64,000 nt of DNA from Bacteroidales bacterium (GTDB taxonomy: Bacteria > Bacteroidota > Bacteroidia > Bacteroidales > UBA932). This document shows, piece by piece, positions 52,353 to 62,731 of this stretch; the first letter of the stretch is position 1, and each line of letters starts with the position of its first letter. The notes under the pieces were generated by a model. The model had not been told where the DNA came from and made no database searches. It saw only the letters and a program-made list of their open reading frames with translations. The stretch is taken from positions 1 to 64,000 of the forward strand of contig JAFXVX010000014.1 of the NCBI GenBank assembly GCA_017534745.1, read 5' to 3'. Made by a program: the position numbers and the translations under genes.

Positions 52353-53231
52353 ATGAACAAAAAAGCATTCATCCTACTTGGATTGTCCGTCGCCGCCCTT
52401 CTGGCCTCCTGCAAGAAGGGGGACGACCGGCCTGTCCGGAGCGACTACATCAAGGTGTACCAGACCTCCGCAGCCAAGACCCTGGACAATATCCTGATCC
52501 CGTTTGAAGGGGCTACGGATGGACAGATCCACGTCCTTTCGAACGTCCCGTTGCAGTGGAAATACCTCGCGGGTCAGGACGCGGCAGACAATGACTGGTT
52601 CACCATCAAATCGGTCGAACAGCCCGAGCAGGGCCACTGGGTGGTGACCTATGATGCCGCTTCGCTCCTCAGTCTGAATTCACTGTCGAGGAGGGAAGGC
52701 CGGCTCAGTTTCGTCTGCCCGGAGGCCTCGTTCGGCAAGTTTATGTCCGTCCACCAGGGCTACAAGCGGCAGTTCCTCGATGAGTTCTCCGACGAGCCGG
52801 ACCAGACGGTCTGCCTCACTGGGAACCAGACCTACACCACTGAGGAATACTCTGTCCTCGCCGCCGATTACTACGACTACATCTCCTTCAATGCGTGGGC
52901 GGTGACGGAGAACGAGTTCCTATCGAAGAACATCACCCTGGACATAACCATCTCCGGAGGCCTGTTCTACGATATCAACCGTTCCACCTACAGGGTCAAC
53001 GTGCCGATCGGGACCAGTGCCGACATGAGCAATTTGCAGTATCTGCTCATAATGGGCGAAGGTGAAAGGATGAGCGCCAAGACGTATTTTTCTTTCAGTG
53101 TCAACAATGACGCAGATGTCTATGTCCACATCGACAATCTCGCCGCCTATCAGGTCACTCCGGCCGATATGGGCGAACTGTTCGAGGATGAAGACTTCGA
53201 CGAAGACGGAGGAGAGGAGGACTGGGTATGA
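52353..53231 (+). CDS. Lipoprotein with acidic tail upstream of SusC
   Basis: 292 residues. Signal MNKKAFILLGLSVAALLASC then KKGDD, a surface lipoprotein-export signal. Beta-rich, with aromatic strands; it may be an adhesion-type or DUF1735-like domain but I cannot confirm. It ends in a very acidic run (FEDEDFDEDGGEEDWV). It overlaps SusC by 4 bases (ATGA). Confidence 0.75.
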   Translation: MNKKAFILLGLSVAALLASCKKGDDRPVRSDYIKVYQTSAAKTLDNILIPFEGATDGQIHVLSNVPLQWKYLAGQDAADNDWFTIKSVEQPEQGHWVVTYDAASLLSLNSLSRREGRLSFVCPEASFGKFMSVHQGYKRQFLDEFSDEPDQTVCLTGNQTYTTEEYSVLAADYYDYISFNAWAVTENEFLSKNITLDITISGGLFYDINRSTYRVNVPIGTSADMSNLQYLLIMGEGERMSAKTYFSFSVNNDADVYVHIDNLAAYQVTPADMGELFEDEDFDEDGGEEDWV

Positions 53232-56200
53232 GAAAGATTGTTGCAACACTTCTGGCGTGCTTTGTGCTCCTTCCTGCGTTCGCCCAGGGCCGCAAGATAG
53301 GCGGTACGGTACGCGACGAGAACGGTGAAGTTCTCGCAGGAGCCATCGTGGTCGTCAAGAGCGGCGGCGCCCAGGGTGCCGTAGCTTCCACGGCGACGAC
53401 CGATGCCACCGGCCGCTACTCCGTCCAGTGCAAGGAAGGTGATTACCTTTCCGTCCACTTCCTCGGTTACAATGACAACGAGTTCCCTGTCAAGGGGAAA
53501 AGTAATACCATCGACGTCACGATGACGCCGGATGCCAGCCAGACTCTCGAAGACGTGGTCGTCATCGGCTACGGCGCCGTGAAGAAGGCCGACCTGACCG
53601 GTTCCGTCACCAATGTCAGGATGTCGGATATCCGTGACGAACCTGTGCTCACCATCGACCAGGCCCTCCAGGGCCGCGTGGCCGGTATGGAGGTCACTTC
53701 CACCGACGGCGAGCCCGGCGCTGAGTCGGTGATCCGAATCCGCGGTTCCCGCTCCATCACAGCGTCCAATGACCCGCTCATCGTCGTGGACGGTGTCGCC
53801 GACGCGATTTCTTCGCTCAACGACATCAATCCTACCGATATCGAAGCTATCTCGGTGCTCAAGGACGCTTCCGCGACCGCAATCTACGGCGCCCGCGGTG
53901 CCAACGGTGTCATCATTATCACGACCAAGGGCAGCACTGAGACCGATGGCGGCGCGCAGAACATCGCTGTCACGCTCAAGGCGAGTGCCGGTTTCTCGAT
54001 GGTTCCGCGCAGTCTCGACCTGATGAACGCCGAGGAGTTCGGTATCTACCGCAACGAATACTGGCAGCACTGCGGAGTGTCCTCCACCATGAACGACAGG
54101 ACTCCCCTCAGCGGTCTTTCCGTCAAGACGCCTTTCTCCTACGGCGAGGGCACCGACTGGATCGGGGATGTCTCAAGGATAGCGCCTTACCAGAACTATT
54201 CCCTTTCGGTCAACGGTTTCAAGGGCAAGTCGAAATTCTACGCGGCCGTGTCCTTCAACGACGAGCAGGGTATCATCAAAAAGAGCGGCAAGCAGAACCT
54301 GACAGGTACCCTCAACCTTTCGAATCAGGTGTTCAAGTGGCTCAGGATCTATACCAACCTCCGTTACCAGTATCGCTGGCAGGACAACAACCTCGCCTCG
54401 ATCGGCAGCGGCGGTATCTATTACGCTGCGCAGTATCTCTCGCCGCTCATGACTCCGAAAGACTCGTACAATCCGATGAGCAACTCCGTTGCCATTCAGT
54501 CCAACTCCTCGGTCCGCCTCAAAGAGAACACTGACCACACCAACCGCAGCATGCTCAACATCACCGTCGGCGCCGATGTCAGGATTATTCCGCAGCTCAA
54601 GTTCAAGACAAAGTTCAGCTACTACTTCTTCGACCGTCAGCGCTACAGGTACAATCCTTCAACCCTTCCTTCCAGAACGGAAGGCATGGGCGGCTGGGCC
54701 CAGAGAGAGAACTACGGCGAGCAGACCTTCTACGTCCAGAATACCCTCGAGTATTCCATAGAGAAGAACCATCACCACTTCGATGTGACCGCCGGACAGA
54801 CCTACCGGCATTTCGACAGCCACAACTTCACCCTCGCGGGCGAAGGCTACATCGTGGATGCTGTCAAGTGGAACAATATGGGTGCCGTGGCCAACAAGGA
54901 AAGTTACGGAGCCAGCACCAATATGACCAAGAAGGATAAGGTCGCTTTCTTCCTCCGTGCCAATTACAATTGGAGGAAGCGTTACTACGTGACATTCACC
55001 GGCCGCGTTGACGGTGCGTCCAACTTCGCCGCCAACCACAAGTGGGGCTTCTTCCCGTCCGGAGCTGTCAAATGGGTGATTTCCAACGAGCCATGGCTCA
55101 AGGGTGTCAAATGGCTGGATGACCTTTCCCTCAAGGTCAGTCTCGGCCAGTCCGGTAACGACCTCAACCAGGCCTACCGTTCCCTCGCCAGGATGGACTC
55201 CGGCTCGGGTGGCTATCCTTTTGGAGGAAGCTACAGCCAGGAATACTGGCAGGCCCGCATTGCCTCCCCGAACCTGACCTGGGAGACCACGACCCTCGGC
55301 AACATCGCGCTTGATTTCTCCGCCTTCAATAACAGGCTTGATCTCTCGTTCGAAGCCTACCGCGCCGTGACCAAGGACCTGCTCCTCACTGTCAAGGTCC
55401 CGCATCACACCGGTTACGACAACAAATACGAGAATATCGGCCGCACCACGACCCAGGGTCTCGAATTAACCATCAAGTCCCGCAACATCGTCAAGCGCAA
55501 CTTCACCTGGAGCACCTCTTTCACCATTTCGCACAACTCCTCGATCGTCAACGATCTCGGGGTCGAGGCCGAGGTCGTCTCAAGGAAATCTCCGACCAGG
55601 GGCTACATGACCGTCGGCTACAGGGTCGGCTATCCCGTCAACGCCTTCTGGGGCTTCCAGTACGCTGGTGTATGGCACAACCAGGAGGAGGTCGAGCGCA
55701 ACAAGATCACCCACTCCTTCGCCAACGATGCGGCTTCCACCAAGCTGGGTTACCCCATCTACATCGATCAGAACCACGACGGTACCCTCAACTCCGACGA
55801 TATCGTGTACCTCGGTTCTCCGGACCCCATCATCTCCGGCGGTCTCCAGAACACCTTCCGTATCAAGAACTTCTCGATCGGCGTATTCTTCTCCTATGCC
55901 GTCGGAGGCAAGGTGTTCAATCACGCGGAATACTATATGGCCGGTTCCCGCCGCACCAACCAGTTCGCCTATATGGTCAACTGCTGGCACCCGATCAAGA
56001 ATCCGGAGTCGAATCTTCCCCGCGCGGGTATCTTCGACAGCGATGCGGTCCCGAGTTCGTTCCAGATCCACGATGCTTCGTACCTTCGTCTGAAGACCGT
56101 AAGCATCGGTTACCGCTTCAACATCAAGAGCAAGGTTCTCCGCGAGCTTGAAATGTCCTGCTCAGGAGAGAACCTCTACCTGTGGTCCAACTACAACGGT

Positions 56201-56299
56201 TTCGACCCGGACGTCTCTTCCGGAGGAAACAACGGATACGATATTTCATCCTATCCCAAGCCCCTCCGCGTCGTGTTCTCAGTCGTTCTTAAATACTAG
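53228..56299 (+). CDS. SusC/RagA-family TonB-linked outer-membrane protein
   Basis: 1023 residues. Signal peptide (1-20), carboxypeptidase-regulatory-like domain (about 23-105; GGTVRDENGEVLAGAIVVVK), TonB-box-like stretch (VVIGYGAVKKADLTGSV, about 112), plug with the SusC signature IYGARGANGVIIITTK (about 216-232), then the beta barrel to the C-terminal Tyr. It forms the gated channel that, with SusD, imports bound ligands using TonB energy. The next gene is SusD, 8 bases downstream of its stop. Confidence 0.95.
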   Translation: MRKIVATLLACFVLLPAFAQGRKIGGTVRDENGEVLAGAIVVVKSGGAQGAVASTATTDATGRYSVQCKEGDYLSVHFLGYNDNEFPVKGKSNTIDVTMTPDASQTLEDVVVIGYGAVKKADLTGSVTNVRMSDIRDEPVLTIDQALQGRVAGMEVTSTDGEPGAESVIRIRGSRSITASNDPLIVVDGVADAISSLNDINPTDIEAISVLKDASATAIYGARGANGVIIITTKGSTETDGGAQNIAVTLKASAGFSMVPRSLDLMNAEEFGIYRNEYWQHCGVSSTMNDRTPLSGLSVKTPFSYGEGTDWIGDVSRIAPYQNYSLSVNGFKGKSKFYAAVSFNDEQGIIKKSGKQNLTGTLNLSNQVFKWLRIYTNLRYQYRWQDNNLASIGSGGIYYAAQYLSPLMTPKDSYNPMSNSVAIQSNSSVRLKENTDHTNRSMLNITVGADVRIIPQLKFKTKFSYYFFDRQRYRYNPSTLPSRTEGMGGWAQRENYGEQTFYVQNTLEYSIEKNHHHFDVTAGQTYRHFDSHNFTLAGEGYIVDAVKWNNMGAVANKESYGASTNMTKKDKVAFFLRANYNWRKRYYVTFTGRVDGASNFAANHKWGFFPSGAVKWVISNEPWLKGVKWLDDLSLKVSLGQSGNDLNQAYRSLARMDSGSGGYPFGGSYSQEYWQARIASPNLTWETTTLGNIALDFSAFNNRLDLSFEAYRAVTKDLLLTVKVPHHTGYDNKYENIGRTTTQGLELTIKSRNIVKRNFTWSTSFTISHNSSIVNDLGVEAEVVSRKSPTRGYMTVGYRVGYPVNAFWGFQYAGVWHNQEEVERNKITHSFANDAASTKLGYPIYIDQNHDGTLNSDDIVYLGSPDPIISGGLQNTFRIKNFSIGVFFSYAVGGKVFNHAEYYMAGSRRTNQFAYMVNCWHPIKNPESNLPRAGIFDSDAVPSSFQIHDASYLRLKTVSIGYRFNIKSKVLRELEMSCSGENLYLWSNYNGFDPDVSSGGNNGYDISSYPKPLRVVFSVVLKY

Positions 56300-56307
56300 T
56301 GAGCCGT

Positions 56308-57837
56308 ATGAAAAAGTTTATCACGACATTATCGATAATCGCCCTTGCGCTTTCACTCTCATCCTGCCTCAAGGAGGATGATTCCGCAATCGTGAGCCCT
56401 TATGGCTTCTTCAAGACTTCTGTACAGATACGTGCCGCCGTCAACGGCTGCTACGATCCCCTCAATAAGATCCACGACCTGCGCTACTACATCGCAGTGG
56501 AAGGCACGACGGACCTCGCCGCGACCAACAACTCCGCCCAGAAGGACGCCAGGCTTGATATCAACCCGGCGAGCCCGGGAGCCGGGACCCACGTCTGGCA
56601 GTACTGCTGGTACGGCATCCGTTACTGCCTGAGCACGATCGCTGGTATCCAGCGTTCTCCTCTCGCGGACAGCGAGAAGTCTCCTTATGAGGTCGAGACC
56701 CGCATACTCATGTCCTACTACTATTACATCCTGACCAGTTTCTTCGGCGACGTGCCGTTCTACGAGGACTATGTGCAGACGGATGACGATATGCAGCGCA
56801 TAGCGAAACTTGGGAGAATGAGCGCGGTGGAGACACGTCAGACCCTCATCGACGAGCTCAAGCTCTATGTCCCTACCATTCCCCAGAAGCGCACCTGCGA
56901 CCAGATATACAACGAGCAGAGAATGAACTATTGCGGTGCGGCGATGGGATGGATGATGATAGCCAAGATGGCCGCCTGGAACAAAGACTGGGACGAAGTC
57001 ATCTACGCCTGTGAGCACCTCGAGGACCTGTATGGTGACCTGTCCCAGTATCCCTACTCGGACGTCATGTTCCGCAACAAGAACACGCCGGAGTCGATCT
57101 TCGAGATCAACCATGAGTTCCTGGATGGCGGCATCGACTACACACCGCCTTCCAACCTGGGAATCTCCTCGGTAGTGATGCCTTATCCCAAGAGGGACGG
57201 TGATTCCGCAGTGTTCGACAGCGTGACCATCCCCGAGCTCGGCTCGTGGTGCACCTGCTACACTCCGCTGAGACCATCATCCTATTTGAAGACCTACGTC
57301 GCTCCGACAAATACCGGCGACATCCGTCGCGACTACAACATCTGCAGGAGCTACGACGGCGTAAGCTTCCCCAGCAACCGTTCCTGGATGGGCCCGAAGT
57401 TCTGGTGCCCGAACGTTTACAGGGCTTACGACAGCAACAACTACAAGATCTTCCGCTATGCTGACGCAGTGCTCCTGCTCGCCGAGGCCTGGTGTGAGAA
57501 GGGCGACTTCCCGAAGTCCGTGGAGTATCTGAACAAGGTACGCGCCCGCGCTGAGATCCAACCCTATTCGTTCATCAGCGAGGTCAAGCTCCGCGCCGAG
57601 ATACGTGACGAGAGGGCCCGTGAACTTTTTGGCGAGTTCGGCAGGAAGTTCGACCTCGTCCGCTGGGGGATCTGGTACGACCAGGTGCTGGCCTACAACA
57701 CCTACAACCTCGTACAGCAGAACATCCGCCCCTGCCACGAGTATTATCCCATCCCGGATGACCAGTGCGCCCGCTCCGGCCGCATACTCTCCAACCCGGA
57801 ATACGACAAATATGGACTTTCGGCAGATGAAGATTAG
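56308..57837 (+). CDS. SusD/RagB-family surface lipoprotein
   Basis: 509 residues from ATG 56308. Lipobox LSLSSC then LKEDDS (acidic export signal). TPR-type helices and SusD C-terminal motifs: LLLAEAWCEKGDFPKSVEYLNKVRARA and RDERARELFGEFGRKFDLVRWG (about 420-455). It is the lid that binds ligand over SusC. Ligand not predictable from sequence. Confidence 0.93.
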   Translation: MKKFITTLSIIALALSLSSCLKEDDSAIVSPYGFFKTSVQIRAAVNGCYDPLNKIHDLRYYIAVEGTTDLAATNNSAQKDARLDINPASPGAGTHVWQYCWYGIRYCLSTIAGIQRSPLADSEKSPYEVETRILMSYYYYILTSFFGDVPFYEDYVQTDDDMQRIAKLGRMSAVETRQTLIDELKLYVPTIPQKRTCDQIYNEQRMNYCGAAMGWMMIAKMAAWNKDWDEVIYACEHLEDLYGDLSQYPYSDVMFRNKNTPESIFEINHEFLDGGIDYTPPSNLGISSVVMPYPKRDGDSAVFDSVTIPELGSWCTCYTPLRPSSYLKTYVAPTNTGDIRRDYNICRSYDGVSFPSNRSWMGPKFWCPNVYRAYDSNNYKIFRYADAVLLLAEAWCEKGDFPKSVEYLNKVRARAEIQPYSFISEVKLRAEIRDERARELFGEFGRKFDLVRWGIWYDQVLAYNTYNLVQQNIRPCHEYYPIPDDQCARSGRILSNPEYDKYGLSADED

Positions 57838-57844
57838 CAAGGAT

Positions 57845-58549
57845 ATGAAAAAGATAGCAATATATATAATGGTACTCCTGGCTGCGGTGTCATGCGACAA
57901 GAATGCCGAGTATGACGTGGCGTCCAGCGCCAAGAAGGCCGAGTATAACCGGACGCTCGGACTCCTGTCGAAGTATAATGTGCTTTCCAACGAGGGAGGC
58001 AGCACCCAGGTCGCGGTGTTCTCGAACACCGACTGGACCGTCGAGATGGACCGCCAGGTTGACTGGGCGTCCATAGATCGGTTCGGCGGCCACAAGAGCG
58101 GCTACCTGGTGTTCGACTATGAGATCAATTACGGCCGTGCCCGCCGCGTGATCCTTGTGTTCAGGGCAGGTGGCGAGACCATGACTCTCGATATGTACCA
58201 GTCGGCGCGCATCTCGGATTCGGATTGCGTGCTTACCCTCGGCACTTCCTCTCTCGAAGCTCCTTCCGTCGGAATGACGGTGGATATTCCGTTCGTCACA
58301 AACCTCGTGTACGAACTGAATGAAATGTATCTCACCATCTCTTATCCTCCGGGAAAGGAGCCCGAGACTCCCTGGATTATCCTGAAGAGTGTAGAAAAGG
58401 AGAAAGTGACCATCGAAATCGCCCCCAACGACTCCGGCGAGGACCGCTCGGCAAACGTGAGGCTCACTCACACGGACGCCGGGTCGTATGACTCCACCGA
58501 AGGAGATTCCGTCTATTCAAACATCGTCTCCGTTACCCAGTCCATATAG
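57845..58549 (+). CDS. BACON-domain surface lipoprotein
   Basis: 234 residues from ATG 57845, 7 bases after SusD. Signal MKKIAIYIMVLLAAVSC then DKNAEYD. Two BACON-like beta domains (about 45-110 and 125-230; VAVFSNTDWTVEMDRQVDWA). BACON modules bind glycans or mucin in several Bacteroidota and often space out surface proteins. It is likely an accessory binding protein. Confidence 0.8.
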   Translation: MKKIAIYIMVLLAAVSCDKNAEYDVASSAKKAEYNRTLGLLSKYNVLSNEGGSTQVAVFSNTDWTVEMDRQVDWASIDRFGGHKSGYLVFDYEINYGRARRVILVFRAGGETMTLDMYQSARISDSDCVLTLGTSSLEAPSVGMTVDIPFVTNLVYELNEMYLTISYPPGKEPETPWIILKSVEKEKVTIEIAPNDSGEDRSANVRLTHTDAGSYDSTEGDSVYSNIVSVTQSI

Positions 58550-58552
58550 CGT

Positions 58553-60769
58553 ATGAAAAAGACAACATTACTTGCAATCACGGCTTTTGCCCTTCCGCTG
58601 CTGTTCTCCTGTGACAAGAACAGCCACGATGTCTTTGCTCCCGACGAGCTGGGTATGCCCGAGAAAGAATACTATGTCGGAGAGGATGGCGGCGACATCG
58701 ACATCCCTTTCCTGACCAATAAGAAGGGAACCATCTCCCTGATTGAGCAGGAAGACTATGATTGGGTCCGACTGGGCACGACCTCGTTCTCCGCCGACGG
58801 CACTCTTTCCGTCAACATCCAGCGCAACGACGGATTCAAGCGCCGCGCCAACATCCTTTTCACCACCGAGACCCGCAGGGACACCGTGGCGCTGATGCAG
58901 GACGGCCCGATTGAGGAGAAGTTCTATGTTTCCGCCGCTTCTGTGGTGGTCTATAACGACACGGATCAGATCAACTCCGTCGTCACCGACATCAACGTCC
59001 CCCTTGATGAAATCAAGACCGAGGTGCGTTACCCCGCCGCCGACGAGTGGATCCATGACTGCAATCTCTCCACCACTGCGTTCACCTTCACGACCGACGA
59101 CAACCCGGACAGCGACTATATGCGCCGCGCCCGTGTTGTCCTCACCTACGTGGACGGATGGGAGGCGACCCAGACGAATATTATTACGGTAATCCAGGCT
59201 CGCTCCGACAACAATATCGGCACGCCATTCACCGCCGAGCAACTTCGCAGCGTCGCCACCGTCGATGGTTACACTCTTCCCGATGACGCCTTGATCGAGG
59301 GCTACATAGTGAGTACGACCGAAGGCGCCAACGCCGGCGACGCCCAGGTGGATGACTACCTGCAGGGTACGGGAGTGATTGATTACACCTTGACCGACCG
59401 CACGGCGTATCTGGTGAGCCCCGACGGCAATTATGGTTTTCGTCTCATCTCGGACCTCACCACCGAAAATGAATACGTTCGCTACAGTCTTATCTGCCTG
59501 AATGCAGGCGGGGCCGTGGTGAAGAAAACTGATTATGAACCGGTGTGCTACACGATAGAAGGCGTAGATTCCGCCAACATCCTCACCAGCTCGGACGGCA
59601 CTTTCACCCTTCCCCGGAAGGAAAAGAGCATTGGTGAGCTGACCGACGATGACATCAACACTCTTGTCACCATCAAGGACTGCGAGATAGCGATGCGAAA
59701 GGGCCCGTTCACCCCGGTCAACGAGGGCTACACCTCCCTTCACACCTATAATCGCCTCGCCAAGTATCCCATCCTCATACGTGATATCCAGGGCGGCAGT
59801 ATGTATATGTTTACCAATATGACCTGCCCCTACCGCCGCGACGGGGAGACCCTCCCATACGGCAGCGGAGACATCACCGGCATAGTCGTCCACGAGATCT
59901 ACAAGAGCTTCGAGAAGGACGGCCACATCGGCCGTTACCAGCTCCGCCACCTCACCCGTGAGGAGATCGACCTCAGGCAGGATTTCACGGACAACTTCTC
60001 TGAGATCATCACCGAGTTCAGGTATTCAAAGTTCCCGGGAGAATTCGACGAGACTAAGCTCCCCAACGCAATCCTTGCGACCAAGGGCAACGGTGAGCTC
60101 TGCCACACCTACGGATCGGTGAGCAATTTCTCGCCTTCCTACTTCTACATCGGCAAATGCGGCAGCAACAGGAAGGGCAAATACGCAGAAGGCGCCGGCA
60201 TCGAGCTCGACGGGGGCGGAATCTACCAGCCCTGGGTCGATAACGGTACGGAATCCGCCCAGAACACCGACGGCAAGGGCTGGTTCAAGGACAACATCAA
60301 GCTAAGCTGGTCCAACAAATACTGGTGGGATTCCGATTCCGGCCGCGGCTACTGCTGGCTTATCAACTTCAGCACAGAGGGGATCGTTTCCGACAGGGTT
60401 TCGATGCAGTTTGCGATGTACAACAACTCCCAGCAGGCCCGTTCGCCGCGCTACTGGAAGGCCCAGTACTCGCTCACTACCTGGGACTGCTCGCCCGAAA
60501 GCGATTCGGAGTGGTTCGACATCGGCGAATTCACAGTGCCTGATGTCGCGATCTGGGCCAGTCAGAACGACTGGCAGACCCTCGGCACCCGTGTGTATGA
60601 CTTCCCGCTTCCGACCGAGATTCTCGGCAAGGAAAGCGTGAGCATACGCCTTACGCCCCGCAACAATAAAGCTGCCGCGAAGAGCGAGACTTCCTACGAC
60701 TCCAGCACTATCGCCAACAACAGCGGCTACAACACAATGGATTATTTCGCAGTACGCTACAATAAGTAG
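58553..60769 (+). CDS. BACON plus DUF5689 (OB-fold) lipoprotein
   Basis: 738 residues. Lipobox LLFSC then DKNSHD. BACON-like domains at about 35-110 and 120-215, a DUF5689 domain at about 225-465 (RSVATVDGYTLPDDALIEGY; DDINTLVTIKDCEIAM), and a C-terminal beta-sandwich (about 480-738) with many Trp and Tyr. DUF5689 resembles OB-folds found with Bacteroidota secreted nucleases; ligand binding is inferred. It starts 3 bases after the previous stop. Confidence 0.8.
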   Translation: MKKTTLLAITAFALPLLFSCDKNSHDVFAPDELGMPEKEYYVGEDGGDIDIPFLTNKKGTISLIEQEDYDWVRLGTTSFSADGTLSVNIQRNDGFKRRANILFTTETRRDTVALMQDGPIEEKFYVSAASVVVYNDTDQINSVVTDINVPLDEIKTEVRYPAADEWIHDCNLSTTAFTFTTDDNPDSDYMRRARVVLTYVDGWEATQTNIITVIQARSDNNIGTPFTAEQLRSVATVDGYTLPDDALIEGYIVSTTEGANAGDAQVDDYLQGTGVIDYTLTDRTAYLVSPDGNYGFRLISDLTTENEYVRYSLICLNAGGAVVKKTDYEPVCYTIEGVDSANILTSSDGTFTLPRKEKSIGELTDDDINTLVTIKDCEIAMRKGPFTPVNEGYTSLHTYNRLAKYPILIRDIQGGSMYMFTNMTCPYRRDGETLPYGSGDITGIVVHEIYKSFEKDGHIGRYQLRHLTREEIDLRQDFTDNFSEIITEFRYSKFPGEFDETKLPNAILATKGNGELCHTYGSVSNFSPSYFYIGKCGSNRKGKYAEGAGIELDGGGIYQPWVDNGTESAQNTDGKGWFKDNIKLSWSNKYWWDSDSGRGYCWLINFSTEGIVSDRVSMQFAMYNNSQQARSPRYWKAQYSLTTWDCSPESDSEWFDIGEFTVPDVAIWASQNDWQTLGTRVYDFPLPTEILGKESVSIRLTPRNNKAAAKSETSYDSSTIANNSGYNTMDYFAVRYNK

Positions 60770-60772
60770 AAT

Positions 60773-62704
60773 ATGAAAAGAATCATTACAATAGCAATTA
60801 TCCTGCTGCCGGTACTTTTTGCCTGCAACAAGAATTCCGGCAGTGGAGGTGAAGGCGCGACAGGTGTGACGCTCAGCACTGACAGGGTTGACCTCCTCGT
60901 CGGTGAGACCGCGACCATCACAGCGAAAGTTCTTCCTGAATCCCTCAATATGGGAGTGGTCTGGAGTGTGATTGACGAGACCTACGCCGAAGTGAACGGC
61001 GGCGTCATCACCGCCAAGGCCGAGGGCGTGACCTACGTGGTCGCGACATCCGCCGACGGTAGCAAGCGGGCGGGCTGTATGGTGAGCGTTAATCCTGAGC
61101 TCCAGTACAGCGTGTCCATAAAAGACGAGACAGGCTTGCTGTTGAAAGGTATATATGGCTATCCTGGCCTGTCCAAGACTCTCCGCGCCACCACCTCTGA
61201 CGGCGAACCCCACATCTTCACATGGAGTCTTGATGACGAGAGCGCAGGGACGATTACCAATGCGGGCGTCCTCACCCTCGGCGCTCCGGAAAGCACAGAC
61301 GCTTCATATATATATGATGTGCAGACTTTCCTGAAGGTCGTCACTGAAGACGGCTGCGGCTGCAAGATTCCTGTGAGGAGCAGCCTGCTCGCCGGCCTGA
61401 AGGTTGGAGAAGTCTTCAATCCCATCGGCACACCTGTTATCGTGCAGGCCTCCGAGACTTATCCGATAGCAGTCCTCTACGAGGACGAGATGGGGCCCGT
61501 TGAGATCCCTGCCGATGTCGTCAGTTTCGAACTGAGCAACAATGACGATTTCACCGTCGAAGAAGATGAAGGGGAATACATCCTTTCCACCGGCCCTGAT
61601 ACTGGCGTATCCACGTCGGTCAACGTCGGCCTGTCAGGCCTGTCCGGAAAGGTGGCTGTCGCCCAGCTTAAGATTGACAAGGTCTATGGCATCACCGCCC
61701 AGTTTGCCGGCGCTTCTTCCTCGACCCTCACCTTCACATGGACTGAAGGTGTCTCACCGGAAGACGATATCGCAAAGCCTTACAAAATATCCCTGTACAA
61801 GGATGAGGAGTGCACCGACCTTGAGGTTTCCTTCAGCATTCCTGCCAGCGACGGCTGCTGGAGCGGGCGTCAGCCCAAGTTCGTGCTCAGCGGCCTTGCC
61901 CCAGACACGCAGTACTGGTTCCAGGTACTTGATACGACAACCGGAGCCGTGAAGGACTCCCCGGTAATCCCTGCTACTACTTTGGCATTCAATAATATCC
62001 AGGTCTCCTCAGATCCTGCGAATGAGGGAGATATCATCCTCGCCGAAGACTTTGGCCAGCTCTGCTGGGGCGCGGATGAGATTACCCAGGCTGCCGGATA
62101 CGATGTCGCATCCTCCTCGACCGCGTATAACGCCAATCTCGCCTGCAGTTTCTTGAATCGTACTGCAGAAAGGTTTGTCGGGACTACAGGCGAGTATGCA
62201 CAGAGGAGTATGACAGCCAACAAGACTGGTAAGAAGGAAGCCGGGTTCAGGCTTGCCCATTGGGCTATCGGCTATTATGCCAGAAGCTATGTGGGCCCCG
62301 GATACCTCTTCCTGAGCACCTACAGGTACAGCACGCACATCATTACTCCCAAACTTGAGAGTATCCCCGAAGGAATGACTGCAAAGTTGAAGGTTACGGC
62401 CCATGCTGCCGGCAAGGTGTCGGGAAGCAAGGCTGTATTTGCCGTTCAACATGGAATATCTTTCTATGAGGTTTCTTCCGACAATGAGACCAACAAGAAC
62501 AAACTCAACCTCACGTCCAATGTCCAAAGCATCACCTTTAGCGGTGGTTTGACCAATCTTGAGGAATTTGAGGTAACGATTGATGGCGTAGTCAAAGGAG
62601 ACCGCATTGCATTCGGCCCTGAAGTCGAGCTGGCTGAGACCGACAAAAATTTGATGCTTATCTCCGACATGACGATCCAGATAGTCGAACTGACCGAAGA
62701 GTAA
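60773..62704 (+). CDS. Ig-like and FN3-like modular lipoprotein
   Basis: 643 residues. Signal MKRIITIAIILLPVLFAC then NKNSG. Bacterial Ig-like (Big_2) domain at about 30-110 (TLSTDRVDLLVGETATITAK), a middle beta region, an FN3-like module at about 300-410 (LSGLAPDTQYWFQV), then a C-terminal sandwich (about 430-643). The FN3 module and the flanking GDIILAEDF segment recur in the next lipoprotein at 62880. It is probably surface-exposed. Confidence 0.78.
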   Translation: MKRIITIAIILLPVLFACNKNSGSGGEGATGVTLSTDRVDLLVGETATITAKVLPESLNMGVVWSVIDETYAEVNGGVITAKAEGVTYVVATSADGSKRAGCMVSVNPELQYSVSIKDETGLLLKGIYGYPGLSKTLRATTSDGEPHIFTWSLDDESAGTITNAGVLTLGAPESTDASYIYDVQTFLKVVTEDGCGCKIPVRSSLLAGLKVGEVFNPIGTPVIVQASETYPIAVLYEDEMGPVEIPADVVSFELSNNDDFTVEEDEGEYILSTGPDTGVSTSVNVGLSGLSGKVAVAQLKIDKVYGITAQFAGASSSTLTFTWTEGVSPEDDIAKPYKISLYKDEECTDLEVSFSIPASDGCWSGRQPKFVLSGLAPDTQYWFQVLDTTTGAVKDSPVIPATTLAFNNIQVSSDPANEGDIILAEDFGQLCWGADEITQAAGYDVASSSTAYNANLACSFLNRTAERFVGTTGEYAQRSMTANKTGKKEAGFRLAHWAIGYYARSYVGPGYLFLSTYRYSTHIITPKLESIPEGMTAKLKVTAHAAGKVSGSKAVFAVQHGISFYEVSSDNETNKNKLNLTSNVQSITFSGGLTNLEEFEVTIDGVVKGDRIAFGPEVELAETDKNLMLISDMTIQIVELTEE

Positions 62705-62731
62705 CGAAAATTAGTACAACATATTTGCTAT

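Noticed and set aside
53228..57837. SusC/SusD pair as a classical polysaccharide utilisation locus
   Set aside because: No glycoside hydrolase, lyase or sulfatase is present in the visible operon, so a polysaccharide target is not supported from this window.
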